Positions 29,601-42,800 of a stretch of 64,000 nt of DNA are shown here, piece after piece. Under the pieces are notes generated by a model. It saw only the letters and a list, made by a program, of their open reading frames with translations. It was not told where the DNA came from and did no database searches. Every line of letters begins with the position of its first letter. Positions within the stretch are counted from its first letter, which is position 1. A program made the position numbers and the translations under genes. This stretch comes from Numida meleagris (Eukaryota; Chordata; Aves; Galliformes; Numididae), in the NCBI RefSeq assembly GCF_002078875.1, contig NC_034421.1, forward strand, positions 9,074,365 through 9,138,364. Direction: 5' to 3'.

Positions 29601-32600
29601 TAGAGGATAATAAAACTAGTGCTCATCCGAGATGGTGAAAACTAAAGTATTTTACAGCAGTGCAGCATAAAGGTGTGATTACAGAGTGATATCTGCTCTA
29701 GAGAAATTGTCAACAAGGTTGATATGCTCCTATATTCAACTCAAAGATGCACAGGTCTGTAGTGCACTGAATTTTGTATATTTGGTCTTTGTGAGTATTG
29801 GTGAGACAGACTGCTGCTAGACAAGGATAGACTTTGTATATTAATCTGTCAGATGCAACATGCTATGGCAGTCAACACCAAGCATGAGAAATCAGTCTAG
29901 GCAAAGGAACTGCAGCTCTTTGAAATTATATGCATAAGATGCTGTTGTATTATTAACTAAAGGGCATCTATGATTAAAGGTTTGATTAAGCCTGATTTAA
30001 TTCCTTCTAAATTGATTTATTTCCTCTAAAATAAACTGCATGCTACTCATGGCCGCAAACTAATTCAAAAAAGTCTAGTTATCAGATTGTGTCTTAATGA
30101 AGGTAAGCAGCTTAACTCACTTGGAAGTGGAAGGTCTCCAGGCTCTGTGCTAGTAACAGATGTATGGTTTTGTAGTCTCTAGATGAATGAGGACAAAGGA
30201 GAGGTTCAGTTTTCATACACTGTGTTATTTATACCATTATGTCTGAGATTTCTTCAGCACTGTCAGATAATGCTATTTATGAAGCTGCTCAGATTCTGTA
30301 TTTTATGACCTAGATCAGGAAACAGGCACACAACATTTTTAACTGTATGTGTTTCATGTATCTCTTAAGCTAGAGAATTAGTGGCATTAAAATTCAGGTA
30401 ATGCTTTTTACTATGTCTTTTCTTTGGAGAAGACTGAAATTTCCCAGACTTGGGCTCATTTTCTGTTTCTTTATGACCTTGTAAAAGTGACATAAAAGAT
30501 CTAGTGGATACACAGTCAGAAGGTGTGGGTCTGGCAAAGGCTCTCTTAAACAAATCCTTAACCTGAGAGTCATAGTTGAGACAAAGCACCTCGACAGTCC
30601 TGGGGCATCTCCAGGGTGTGCGTGGTGGCACAGTCAGCACACAGCCCCCAGCTCTGCGTGGGGCTTATCTTGTTCCAGAGGTCTGACCCTTTGTCTTCTG
30701 TGAGTTGTACAGCAAACACCAGCCCTCTGAAAATGGAAAAAATATTTGCATGGAATGGTCAGCTTAGCCCAGGATGTGCTTTTACATTCATTTCTCTATA
30801 TGGAGTTGTTAGCACAATCACATATGAGAGAACTCTCTCATACTGGCTGACATCATGCAAAGCTCCTGAAGTATCTGAGATCTTTAAGGGGATTTTTTTT
30901 TCCAATATATACCTGTCTTGTTCAAGTTACTTCTGTCAGCCGAAACCCAGTGTCTTTCCTCTGCAAAAGCAATTGACCACATCCTGAGCAATACTGACCA
31001 CTGACTCCAATCTTCTGTAATTCCCAACTAAATACAATCGCTAGTTCGGGGCTCTGCAGGTTGCTCCTGATGGCCATTCATTATTGCTTATTCAGGAAGA
31101 TCTTTTCCTGAAATTACAATTTCCTTGGGGCTGGTCTGTGACAGCTTTTGAGTCTATACTGTAACTGCACCACAAATAAAGCTAAAAGAAGAGGAACTCA
31201 TCAATATAAGTACATTGATTTTGATATTCTAGATAAACTAACTGTTATAATTTCAGTACCTACCTTCACAATATCCAATCTCTGCCTTTTGTGTGTAAAG
31301 AAAGATATATCAGGTATTGGGACGCTTAAAAACAAGTGTTTGAGGGATGGTGTACGTAGAGAAAGATTGACAGTGATCTAACATGTTATAAATTAATGAA
31401 TCTGTTCTAAAGGTTTGGGGGTCGCTGCTAGGCTGGAAGAGCTATCATATTGTTTCTCTGGGGCGCACTGCACTGGCACTCACTGAAAATGAAATTGAAG
31501 AGCTGGATTTACATTCAATTGACACCATTTCTGTCCTGAGTCAACAAGCAGAATGGACTCTTACCCAGGTAAGCACATTACTGAATTTACTATTGAATGT
31601 ATTTCCTTTGGGATTAAGGTCGTGGGATTGCCTAGGAAACTGATACAGCCACCCCTCCCACTCCCTGCTGGTTGTTTTCAGCTGTGGCCACCACAGATGA
31701 CAGCTGTTAGGTCAGCACTGATGTCTACTTGACTGTTGGCTTCCCTGATGAGATAGCCAAGAGGATGTCTATCAGTGTTAATTGTAATAATTGTGGTCAG
31801 TCAGTGAATCAGTATTAATTGTGGTTGTGACCAGTATTCCTTAGCTCTTGCCCACCAAGTAATAAAAGAGGTCAGCAGCTCCTCTCACACTGGTCCCTGA
31901 AGAGATGCTGCTGCTGGAAGATGCAGGCCTTTTCTCACTAAGAGTAATCACTGAAGAGGTAGTGTACACCCCAACCTTAGCATTCACTGGCCTAGAAACC
32001 TAAGTAGACAGCAAGTATGCCACTTGGGTGCTTTGTTCCTTTCATCTTCCTTTCTTTGAATAACTTCTGATTACATCAATAGATTTTCATATTAAATTGA
32101 GAGAAAATGACAGTTAAATAAGGCAAGACAACCTGATATTAGAAAACCTAAATAATTCATATTAATCCCGTTGATTAATTTGCATTTCTTTCTAGCAATT
32201 TAACTGAATTTGGCAGCTCTGTTAGGCACTTCAGTGCCCATTTCTTGTAGGGAGGCAGTCACTTGTGACCCAAGAGAAGACATACTGAATACTTTTAACT
32301 TGCTTGCATTTGGGAAGTGGCTGTATAATCATGCCCTGCTTAAGTGACTCAAATAGGTGGTGCCAGTGCTCCTCCTGAAGGCCACGACAGAGCCATTATT
32401 TACATTGGAGAGGCTCAGGATTATATATGGTCCCTTTGAAACACTCTATAGCTTCCGGTAAGAGTTTGGGCTGCTGGTAGCAAAATCTTCCATTATATTT
32501 ACTCAGTTCGCACCTAATACCTTCTTATTTCTGCAGGCAAGATCTATTTTGCAAAGTTTTCTAGAAGATTCTGGGCAAACAATGAGTACATTAAAAAGCT

Positions 32601-35600
32601 TTGATTTAGTTGGATTGGGAGCTATTCTCTGCGCTCTGAACTCCACAGAAATCATGTCCATAAGGACTGCTGAATTCAGGTACTGCATTTGAAACATAAC
32701 AAAATTGTTAGTATCTCTATTGATAAAATGCAAACTTTTTTTCCTTGAAGATTTACAGAGCCTAAAGGGCTCTTTTTGGTTGCGTTCTAAATGCTTTAAG
32801 AAAGGCAGTAGTTGTTACAGAAGGCATACAGTAGCTGTTTAAAATGCAGTCATTTTAAATTTCTTCTGCCATTTGTATCCCACCATTCAAGTACTGCACT
32901 ATGAGACCTTGCAGCCTACAGTAGGGAACCTGCTTTAGCAGGGGCTTGGACTAGATGATCTCCAGAGGTCCCTTCCAAACTCTGTGATTCTGTGAAACCT
33001 GGGTTTTTGCTCCAGGCATTACACATTTGCTTGCAACATTTGTACAACAACATTTTGTACATTTTAACTCAGAAAGAGTTTACATTCTTGCTACTGCAGA
33101 CTAAGTGTATTCCAGGCACTTTTAGTATTGCATGCAATTGCAGCATGTCATGTTAACCTTGTCTTTTGCAGTGCTGCTGTTGCAAGAATTGGCCTCCTGC
33201 TGTGTAGCACCCCTGTTCTGAGGCAGTTTAAGAAGATAACGGAGTCTGTGTTTGGAACTGCGAGCAGCTGGAATGGCTCTGTGTTACAGGAAATTGGTAC
33301 TATAGCAGGTAACAAATTTCAGACTGCAGATGGTGATAGTTGTGAAGCAGTGTTATTAAGTGTTGAGTGACAGGTTTGTGTAGTGGTGGATTTTTCTAGA
33401 CTGGCAAAAGATATTTCTTCCAGAGAGGAGGGATGGACATTCAGCCATTTCTTTAGCACTAAGGATAAGTTGTGGTAGTCTCTGTAAGGTGCCTCCCGCT
33501 GCTCTTTTTTTAAAGCCTTCCAATGATTTTGCTTAATGCTCCCTAAATCTTCCCGTTTTAACAGAAGCTATGAAGAAACATTCCCTAATAATACTACTTT
33601 TGACTTCATAGATTTTTATCATATCTCCCCTCAACTGTGTCTCTTTTACAAGCAAAAGAGTTATTTAGTGGTCCCTCAGATAGAGTATGCTCCATACCAA
33701 TGACTAAGGTCAGACAACTTGTAATGTTTGAATACAATGTAAGAAACAAGAAAATAAAGAACCAGTATTTCTCAATGAAACATATGTAAGAAATACATTT
33801 ATTAGATATTTTGCACAAGTGTTATCTAAAAGTCAATCTAATAAAAAAAAGTATTACCTTTGCAGGTGGTTTGAATGAGGATGAATTAAAAGCTTTTGAT
33901 AAAAACCTGATGCCATATTTCCAGCCAACAGCAATAAGAAGTATACCTGCTGAAATTTTCCAAGTAAGAGCTTTATTAGTGAAGAAGTAATCATTTTTTT
34001 ATTGCTTTTACTCTGGTAAAAATAAACTGCAGCACTGGTTTTGGGTTCCAGTAAGAATTTTTCTATGGCTTGAGAGACAGTCAGGGATCTAAAACATACA
34101 TTTTGAACTATGTTATCTGTATTTGTGATGAGCATAAAATATGTTAAGCAAGCTTTGTTTTTTTCCTCGGAATGCATATCAGGGAAAAAGCAAAGACCTG
34201 GGGTCAGAAAGCACAGAAGGGACTCTCTTTCTTTTGATACTATATTCAGATCTGAGTTTTCTTCTCTGTTTATTAACATTTGCAGAGATGCTATCACAAC
34301 TACAGATTTCTCTGCTGACTTAGGTAAGAGCCTTTTTATTATCCTAAAATCTGGCAACATTTCCCTGAGTTAGCTCTGAGGAACAGATTGTGCAAGCAGA
34401 TACAGATCAGAAAGGAATTACATCTAATTACAGCCACTCTGAATGCGGACCAGAAATTAGAACGTGGATCTTGAGGTCGTTGCCCCAGACTTTATTTGAC
34501 TCAGTGACAAGATTAATATTCTGCCTAGTCTGGTCTCTTTCAGATCTCTGGCAAGTGATGTATTTATGGCCAGATGAGCTAAACAGATAGTTAACTGTGT
34601 CAGGCTCCATAAATGAGAATAACTCCTTGAACAATTACTGTTCTGCACAGTACCACTGACAGTTTAGATAAGCTTGAGATGTTCTTAGCCAAACTGTTTG
34701 TCTGAAAAACAGGCGAAGGTGAAGGTCTATGGCATCTTACAGAATTTCTTGCAAAGAACATACTTTTTTGTTAGTAAGAGTAGTAACGAGAATACAAAAT
34801 GTGCTTAAAAAATAACAGGGAATGTTCCCAGAACATTTTGCTGTATTTGAAACACTCAAAGCAGAATTTGTTTACACCACTTTTATGTTATTTTAGAGCT
34901 ACATGCATTATTCAGGTTTTGGTGTTTCAAGAACTGCATTGTATTGTGAACCTTAATTTAGTTTAAAAGTGGCTCATTTCAACATTTCTGGATGACAGGC
35001 ATTTACACGAGTTTATGAGGTTTAAAGGAGCACATAATTTGCTAGGTAACAAAAAACTGGGAAGTGTTTGCTCCATGGTCTGACCTACCTGGAAGGGAAA
35101 AATACAATCCCTTATGAAGTAGAACCTGGGTGCAGAACTGTTGCTGCAGATGGCATGTTGTGCAGGGATTCTTGTGACTGCAGGTTGTTAGCTGGAATCA
35201 AAGCCATCCAGTGTGGCTAATGCATGGCACGCTTTACCAACAGGTTAATTTCTGTGTAATATAATTACTATAAGATTATAATTTCCATATTCTTTTTTAA
35301 ACACAAGCTTTAGTACGACCAAACTTGGAAGAGTTGCAGTCTAAAGGAGGAAACAATAATAAGATTAAGGGATATTATTTTTCAACTCACTGCTCTCTCT
35401 ACTGATAACTCCAATCAAGGGTCAAACATAGATTCAAGGGAGGTTGCTTGGGAGCAGATGTAAGAGGAAATACATGAAAACACAAGAAGATGCACAGCAT
35501 CATTGGTCTTTGCACAAATCAGAAAGGTGACTGGAAGATGAAACTCCTGTGACATATTGAAGCAGCGTCCAGTATAATGTTAGCACAGAAAGCTTATCAA

Positions 35601-36616
35601 GCTGTTAGAGCCAAGCCACAAGTGGCCAGTGAAGTAAATGAACTAAGAGGTTTTTCTAAGCTCTCTTGAGCTTTTCTATAGAAATACAATGTTGAAGGCT
35701 ATTTCCCCTCATTCCTTACCTGTGTATAATCAGCAGTCTAAATGATTTTTTCTGGCTTTTTCCCTCCCAGGCATTGTCACCAGAACAAATAGCAAACCTG
35801 GGCCCTGAAAATGCTGCTATGGTTACAGGATCGCAGCGTGAGCGTCTGACTGCATCGCAGCTCCAGAGCCTTCAGCTGGCACTGGATGGAGCCAGGACCA
35901 GCACCCCAGAGGCACCCACCACAGCTTGCATACCACTGTCTAGGCGACCCCCAGCTCCAGGTGGTGAGTATATATGGATGTTTTACAGTTCGTGGTAGTT
36001 CACATACAGTCGAGCCAGTGTTGAGAAATTATTGCTATCAGACAGCAAATATTGTTCCTTCCACTGCTACGAGCAAGAGATAAGCTGTTGAAGAAAAGAG
36101 AGGGATGCTGATGTGCTAAAAAGGAGTAAGGGGAACTAAATTGCTACCGTGCCCTTGCTGGAATTAAAGCAGATCTTTCTGGAAGCAGCTGAACTGTGCT
36201 GTCAGCCCACATCTCTCATGCACATGGCACATTTTCCCGGTAGATATGCCACAGGGAGGAGTTTCCTGAGCAAAGATCGTCTGAATTCCTGAGCTTCTCA
36301 TTCATTATCCCTGCTGTACCTGTTATTCCATGCTACCCCTATGAAATGCTTCTCTTTGGAGCCACGTATGTTAAACTTGAAGTTGACCATTCCAAATGTT
36401 GTCATCTTTTGAGCTGCTGAACGTAAATCAGAGAACTGAAATGTTGTAATTTGATACACCTCTTTGGGCTGGCTTAGGTAAGATAGCACTAGATTGAACT
36501 GTGCTGTGACAGTAAGGCATAAAGAATTCTGCTTTTCAGGTGCTCCCTGTCTGAGTGGCTTCAGCATCTGGTTGTGTGCTTTGTTCACACTTGCATGTGC
36601 CTTTCTGAATCTATGA
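5615..36616 (+). CDS. OTOA: OTOA, otoancorin (complete, 28 coding exons)
   Basis: Otoancorin is a mesothelin/stereocilin-family, GPI-anchored glycoprotein that attaches acellular gels such as the tectorial membrane to apical faces of non-sensory inner-ear cells (human DFNB22 gene). Exons: 5615-5693, 6034-6062, 6151-6181, 6275-6302, 7152-7239, 8707-8838, 10193-10428, 10647-10750, 12291-12397, 12831-12970, 15296-15419, 15799-16014, 16547-16714, 17033-17173, 17767-17822, 18049-18166, 18682-18755, 18967-19102, 21043-21233, 23363-23456, 24591-24720, 28119-28306, 31413-31568, 32537-32679, 33172-33308, 33866-33963, 35771-35963 (or 35960), 36540-36616. Every phase agrees, giving 1136 or 1137 aa, close to mammalian otoancorin. 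The start is ATG 5615, with a signal peptide ([14 protein letters not shown]). Diagnostic stretches include [26 protein letters not shown] and [11 protein letters not shown], matching mammalian otoancorin as I recall it. About 15 N-glycosylation sequons fit an extracellular protein. The last exon encodes the hydrophobic tail [19 protein letters not shown], a GPI signal. Intron 10 uses a GC donor. Apart from the CR1 pieces and palindrome listed separately, introns hold nothing recognisable. Confidence 0.97.
12831..12970 (+). CDS. OTOA: OTOA exon 10, followed by a GC-type splice donor
   Basis: The exon starts after TTTTCACCGATCAG and encodes [19 protein letters not shown] through NTSTVYR. The ATG at 12804 just upstream is intronic: exon 9 ends in phase 0, and only the acceptor at 12829-12830 keeps the frame. 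The exon ends CTACAG and is followed by GCAAGA, with no GT in position. Splicing there gives [11 protein letters not shown] with exon 11, the residue order I recall for mammalian otoancorin, so the GC donor is very likely real. Confidence 0.92.
17488..17546 (+). repeat. CR1 LINE 3'-end fragment (OTOA intron 14)
   Basis: Resembles the 3' terminus of avian CR1: GGTTAGACCACGTGACCTCC, then TGAGGTCTCTTTAAACCTTA and a degenerate ATTCTGTG-like end (ATTCCGTG). Only about 60 bases remain, in sense orientation to the gene. Confidence 0.7.
20111..20184 (+). repeat. CR1 LINE 3'-end fragment (OTOA intron 18)
   Basis: A diverged CR1 tail: CCTGCTTTGAGCCCAGGG, TTTGGACCAGGCAATCTCCA and finally CCATCCTGTGGTTCTG correspond to the conserved CR1 3' segments. 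Old and short. Confidence 0.65.
23124..23225 (-). repeat. CR1 LINE 3'-end fragment, reverse orientation (OTOA intron 19)
   Basis: GGAATCATAGAATGGATTGG, then GTTGGAAGGGACCTTTAAGA and TCATCCAGTTCCAACC form the well-preserved reverse complement of the CR1 3' end. The following CCCTGCTGTAGGCAGGAACA and CCAGACCAGGTTGCTCA extend into the CR1 3' region. One of the least diverged copies in the window. Confidence 0.9.
27533..27572. repeat. perfect 40-bp palindrome with AT core (OTOA intron 21)
   Basis: The left arm TTCATTCAGTTGCTATATAT (27533-27552) is the exact reverse complement of the right arm (27553-27572), with no spacer and no mismatch. The centre is (TA)n, and further TA-rich sequence follows at 27574-27590. 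No coding or flanking gene feature explains it. Confidence 0.95.
32925..32996 (+). repeat. CR1 LINE 3'-end fragment (OTOA intron 24)
   Basis: CTTTAGCAGGGGCTTGGACT, then AGATGATCTCCAGAGGTCCC, TTCCAAACTCTGTGATTCTG make a nearly canonical avian CR1 3' terminus in sense orientation. Confidence 0.9.
36540..36616 (+). CDS. OTOA: OTOA terminal coding exon (GPI-anchor signal)
   Basis: After the acceptor TTCTGCTTTTCAG, this exon accepts phase 1 from exon 27 and encodes [20 protein letters not shown] followed by AFLNL, then TGA 36614-36616. The layout is a small-residue region (PPAPGAP), a short spacer and a hydrophobic C-terminus with no cytosolic tail, as expected for a GPI-attachment signal. The mammalian protein ends in a similarly placed hydrophobic tail. 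The resulting total length and exon number (28) agree with the family. Confidence 0.88.
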
Positions 36617-36826
36617 CTGTTAAGCTTATGGTAAGTTATGTTTTCAGTTGGAGGGATCTTTATAACAGTGACTTACATCACATGTAACAGTGATCACTTA
36701 GCAATAACGTGAGAGGGTGAAGGACTAAGACCTCCTTTCTGCTTTGAAAATGGAGGGAACAATTTCTGAATAACTTATTTGTATTGCAGAGGTGTCTTGT
36801 AACTCTGATAGACTATGTCAGCTTCT

Positions 36827-36832
36827 AATAAA
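36827..36832 (+). terminator. OTOA: poly(A) signal of OTOA
   Basis: AATAAA about 210 bases after the OTOA stop, the first such hexamer downstream. A second AATAAA at 37064-37069 is an alternative. The 3'UTR is inferred to run from 36617 to about 36850. Confidence 0.6.
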
Positions 36833-36849
36833 GGGTAAAGCACTTTATC

Positions 36850-39800
36850 TTATCTTTACTATAAGGCCAGCGTTAACAAAAGTATATTTAAAATTCCATG
36901 TAACACCAATCAGTTTGTGAATTTTTTTTTAGGGTATGTTGGTCTTAATCTGTATTTTGTTTGTTCCAGTCCATTGATAAGATTTTATTCCACAAGTGCT
37001 GTGATAACCACCAGCTAAGTGAATGTTGCCATTAACTTTTATTGAGTTTTATAATTTTAACAGAATAAAATTTAACAAGAGCACTGATGAGCTTAAGTTA
37101 AAAATGCTAGTTAATCAAACTAAATGCTCTAGTATTCCACTCGCTATTTAAGACTGCAAACCAAGTATGTCAAAGTATGTCAAAAGATATGATATTTTTC
37201 TTTGCTTTTCAATTTTCAGTGTTCTGTAGCTTGCAAAAAGGAGGTGCTGAAGAGCTGCAGCTTAGCACAAATAGCAGAATGAAGAGGTACTCAGATGCCT
37301 GAGTGCAACCTGGTTAATTTCTTAAAAACAACATCTTCATCTGGCATCATGATGTGAAGTATCTCCTTTCCTTTCCTTTCCTTTACCATTAACAAGTAAG
37401 ATGGGATCCCTCCAAGTACTTCAGAACAAATTTTAAAATTGGAAATGCCTTATGTGTATCATGAGAAAGTTACTGAAAGATAAAGCTTATGTGTGAGAGA
37501 GAAGCCTGAATGACACAGGGGACAGGCAATTGATGTATTTTATCCCGGTCCTTTTTATTCTGGCTTATTTGGTCATGCTATTTTAATCCATCTGTTGTAT
37601 TTTCTTCTTATGCTTTATAGCCCCAGGACAGGGGCTATCTTTCTGTGTGACATACTAGAAGCCACACTAAGTTACTGCTGTTGCAATAAAATTATTTCAT
37701 CTCTGGGACACTAGTTTAAATCCTGCTCAGCTAAGAAGTGGTTGTGTGATCTTATTTAAGCATTTTTAATAAATGTAGTTCCCCATGGCTGCATGAATAG
37801 AACACAGAATTGTTACCACAGAGGGCAGTGCAATACTGTTAGCATTTGATGTGACAAAATGCACCATGGAAAGCTTATTATTTTCATCATGAGTTGACCT
37901 TCCGCTTTGGTCAGATTTGAAGGATACAGCTAGAAACTGTAGGAGAAAACTGTTCACTGGGACTATGTACCACTAGGAGTGTCAATCCAGCACTTTCCAC
38001 AGGGTCTATAATAATTAGTTTCTCATAACTATAAACCACATATAGTTTGTGTGTCTAATGCTTTTCCTGTCAGACCTCAGTATTTTAAAATGTGGAAAAA
38101 CAAGTAAATTAAAAATTCTCTGAATGTGAACATATATTTTTGTGTTCATCAGCATGGTCTTATGCCAAGAATTCATGGTACCATTTTTCATTTTGCCATT
38201 GCAAAAGTCCTTATTCGGGAATTAAAAAAGGCATTGAACAGACTTAAAAGTTCAGCTTTTCCATTTAGGGCTGTGCTGTAGTAAATGACTTTCAGACTTT
38301 TATTTGTATTTCCTTATGGCAAACATCAAATCTAGCAGCTTAGCACTGAAAGCAGATTTGAAAAGTTGCTACAGCTGGGGAAAGGACAGAAGTAGGGCTG
38401 GAGAGGAGCAGTTTGCAGATTCTTGCTGAGGAAGAGTGAGCTTTTGCTGTTGCTGGGAGTAACAGCTCCCACCGCAGTCCCAGGTAGTCTGTAATTCCTG
38501 CAGCAGCAGCAGGGGCCAACCTGATTTTCAGGACTCTGTTATTGGCAAAGGAGGCAGTGAGAGCATGGCCATTTTTCACCCCCTCCTGTTCCATCTTGCC
38601 CCTTAGCAATCTGCTGCTTTAGGAACTGCCTTTGCCTATCTCTAACCCTAGAAAATGTGACACGATGTTACAAACAATACTACGTACTTTGCATTATATG
38701 AGCTAAGAACTACTATTGCTGCAAGTTGCCTTGCGACTTTTTCTCTAGTACTAATGGTAAATATCAGCTTTTTCCCCACTGCATTTCCTTTTCTGCATGT
38801 AAACAGTAGATTGTGGTATTTCTTTAAATAGAAAAAATAATTGTATGATCAATCCCAGCAAATACATGCAAGCATCCACTAAAACAAAAAATGGATCAAA
38901 TTCATTATACTTATCTGTTTTCTCATCTTAAAAAATCCCGCCTCTCTGAAATGTGAAAGCACTCAAAGGTTGTTTGGTTTCTATAAATTACTTGACTTGA
39001 ATATTGTGTACACTTCTGTGAAGATGCAGGAGAAATACTGTCATAGTCAAAAAGAGAGACAGCATTTCCAGTTCAGCTGTGAAAGTCAGACATGTGGCGT
39101 AGCTATACCAAGCGCTTCAAAAATCCACATGAGCTGAAGATAATCTTCTGTCAATGTACCTGGGAGTGATTCCGTCTGCAACTATGGGAGTCAAGAGTTC
39201 AGCTTTTAATTGGAACAGGAATGAGCTCTTTGTTTTGTGCCATCTGTGCTGTAATTTCTTTCAAGCACAAGTGCTTTTAAATAGCTGAGTTCCTTGATTA
39301 TTTATTAATTTTATTAATAATCATGTTAATATCTTCATTGCATTTACATTTGGTCAAAGGCTTATCTATTTCTTATAAGAGTAGTGTAGAAAATGTAAAT
39401 GCAGAGCTCCCACTGGATGTTGTATTTGCTTCTTGGTGAGAGAACAAGTCCTCTTTGGTTTGCATGGTGATGTGAGAGCATCCTGGATGATGAGTATTGT
39501 AGAAATGTAATTTTACTTTTGCCAGTGTACCTCTTATGAAGGTCAAAGATGAAAATTTTAATTATGCAGAATCTGTGCATGATATGCCTATCTCAAAATT
39601 CTTGAAAATGAATTTCTGTGAGGAGAGTACACGGAGAAGAGAGAGATTTGGAGAGCACAGCATGTAGTCTGCTCTCCGTGTACGTAACCCGTTGTCCGTT
39701 CACAATCTGGCATGCTTCCATTGCTAATAAGAAACTGAAACACGTACTTTCCTTTTTACTCCTGTAAACCACAGGTTCCTTTAATGCAGACCAACCATGA

Positions 39801-42800
39801 CGTGATACTGATAGGCGTAATAACCTTTCACATCTGCCTATGTGTATTATATGCAAAATACCCACATCACTGGCATGTGTTCACAGGAAAGATGTCTCAT
39901 ACTTCTCTTTCCACACCACCAAGCTGTTGGGAAGAGTATGCTACGGGAAAATGTTTTGAAAAGTTTTCTTTGATCCTAAAAGGAATGTTCCTGATTGTTT
40001 TAGATGTGGGTAACATTTGTTTAAACCCTGAAGTTCTAATGTTAAGTTGTAATGTTCAGTTCTAACGTGTATTTGAGAATAGCATAAAAAATCAGACTCT
40101 AGTGCAGAAATCTGCTGTTGAGTATATGTCATGACACTAATTTTCTGCATACTGTGAGAACTGCAGCTCTGCTCTCCACTTCTTCCTACTCTGATGTTTG
40201 CTAGGCACTGCCGTCCATACTGCAGGATATACATCCAACTGCTGACAGTCCGACCTAACTCTGGCATAGGCCAGGTTCTTCTCAGTGTTGTAAACCATGT
40301 GACGAGCAGCCCTGTCCAGCAGTAAGTTAGAGAAGGTATTTGTTTAATTCATTTGATGGGATGTGGGATTCTTAAGGGGTCATAAGACAGGAAAAAAAAA
40401 TGTATTCTATCAGCTCATTATTTCAGGGCCTACCACCTTTATATTCAGAATCATTAGAAAAGAAAAAGGGGCTACTAGCTCTGGATCGCTGATGGAATCA
40501 AATATCCTTGCCACTTGGTACTGAAGAAATCCCGTGTTTCTGGTTTCTTATATTCAGGGATTTAAAGATAACAACTACCCATTCACAGCATCTGAAAAAT
40601 GTCTCTGTAAAGCTGGTGTTACGGCTGTTGTTTTTATACAGTATGTGGAATGTATGACTCCTAGTGATCTTAGTCTGTCACATCTGAGCTAACCAACACC
40701 TATATGTGTGACACTCTTTAAAATATATATATGTATCCTTTCTTAATTTTAAAATTAAGAAGCCCTTTATGTCTTTGTATAATCTGCTCAAATACTCCAG
40801 AGGCAGTTATGCACTGCATCATGGCAGATTTAGTTTATCTTGACTTGCTGTGCCTGTCTTGGGATCATCACCACCCAATTTGTTTTCCCATAACACAGCT
40901 TGCAGTCCCATCCTATTTGACTGGGATCATGTTAGAAGTCCCATTCTATCTCCCCATCTTGAAGCAGATGTGACCATGCCTTCCAGGTGTGCCAGCTGAA
41001 ATATGTGGAAATATGGAAGAGATCCTACTAACTCAAAGAACTCTTGTTTTGCAACTTGTGAATAAGCAAGGAATTGAACAGTTGCTTGGAGCGAGTCATG
41101 TGAATAGGTAATTCCATAGCACTGACCGCTGTGCATGTGCTGGTATTTTGGCTCTTACCAAGTTGTGGTGATTGTAAATTATCATTTGAGGAATGATAAC
41201 TCGTTGAACCGAAGTACCTCATTCCCTTATGAACAACCATTGTCCTTAGAGAGAAGCGGAAATCAAATAACCTCTTTCTTTTTCCCCTCAAAAAAACCCA
41301 AAAAACCTGATACTCTAGGCTGATAAGCAAGTGTAAGCAATGAAATCTCTTTATCTCAGTGAAAATGTTTTTGATGAGTATGGGGATTGGGTTTTTTGTT
41401 TGTTTTTTAAGAAGAGCTGTAGATACATGGGCCTAATATCTCAGGAGGGCTAAGAACCTTATTTTACTCCCTTGTAGTCCTTGATTAGTAAGATACTCAC
41501 TCCTGAGTCTTATGATGTAACACAACCACATGGACTGCTTACTCCACTCCTGTTGAGGTCAGGGCTCTGTCCTCCCTCCCCAGTATGACAGGAAGGAGAC
41601 TGGACAGAAAAGACAAGTCTGCAAAGAATACACACAAACTCTTAATGTAAATTAAATTTCTCTTATCCCCAGAAATCTGAAATAATTCATTGGAAATAAT
41701 ATTTTGTGCATTGTTATACAGCATGCTTTAAAAAGTGCAGATAAAGGCCAAACTTTTCAAACAAAAGAATGTATCATCCAGGTACTTATTTTCATGTATT
41801 TTGGTAAAGTGTTTGGTCCATTATGAAACTTTATCTGCCCAGTTCCTAAACAGAGAAATTAGGAGACTAGTTCAAATACTCTGCCTGCCCTTGTCTCTAC
41901 TAGGACCTATAGCAGTTCTTTACCATACAATATTTTTGTCAAAATTAACATCTTGTTAATCCTACCCAGAAGCATACAGTCTGGAAATGCGTTACATTTT
42001 TCTCTGCTAAGAGTACCAATCAGCCAATGCCCATCTGTCTGTTTCTGCCCTTTGCTGTTCAGCATCATTCTGCTTTTCCGATCCGGATTAATAAGGATTT
42101 TCTTGCCCTCATGATGCAAGAACACATGGCATGCTCAGAATTTGCAGTCCAAGTGACTATACATTGCAGTATTAAGTGAAGAAATTATGATCAGAGGATT
42201 TCTTGCTTTGCTGGCAACCGTGTAACATTTATTTTCTAAAATTTTAGCTGGTATTAATTACTCTAATAGGTATTTAATAGCATCTCACTTAATATCTGAA
42301 ATCTTCTCTTTGGAGGGACTAGAAGAAGAGACACCAGAAGTAAATTTCTGGAGGAGAAATGTGACAGTTACAGCACGTTTTTTTGTTTTTTTTTCTGGTA
42401 ATCCTTTCCCCAACAAGTGTTAACCATTGTATAAAAAAGAACTGTACAAAGAATAGGCATTGCTATAGTCAAAATCATGTGTTGGTTTAATGCAGAAGAT
42501 AAAGCTGCCCTTGGTCATCTCTAATCAGAGCCTGGTGTGTTTTGATATTTAATCAGATGTCAGAAAACAGCTCAGACCACAAAAAAGCTCTGAATATATG
42601 CTGTATGAACTGAAAAAATAATTATTTATTCTTGTCATGGTATTGTTGATTCCATTGCTTCTGAAAGAAGTGAAACATTTCTGTAATTGTTTCCATAATT
42701 TGCGTTAATCAGAGGCTTTTCTGTGCAATAAGTACATTCCACTTTTTCAGGAGAGGCACCCTCTCTCCAGTCTCTCTAAATTGATCATTAAGATTATGCA

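Noticed and set aside
36933..37018. Possible alternative OTOA last exon (good acceptor, 27 codons, AATAAA at 37064)
   Set aside because: The encoded end (GYVGLNLYFV...) is not a clear GPI signal, and the exon at 36540 gives a proper hydrophobic tail with a suitable phase. It remains a possible minor isoform.
37220..37302. Second possible OTOA last exon (strong polypyrimidine tract, 26 codons)
   Set aside because: The translation is polar and charged and ends RMKRYSDA, incompatible with a GPI-anchored protein; the 36540 exon explains the gene better.
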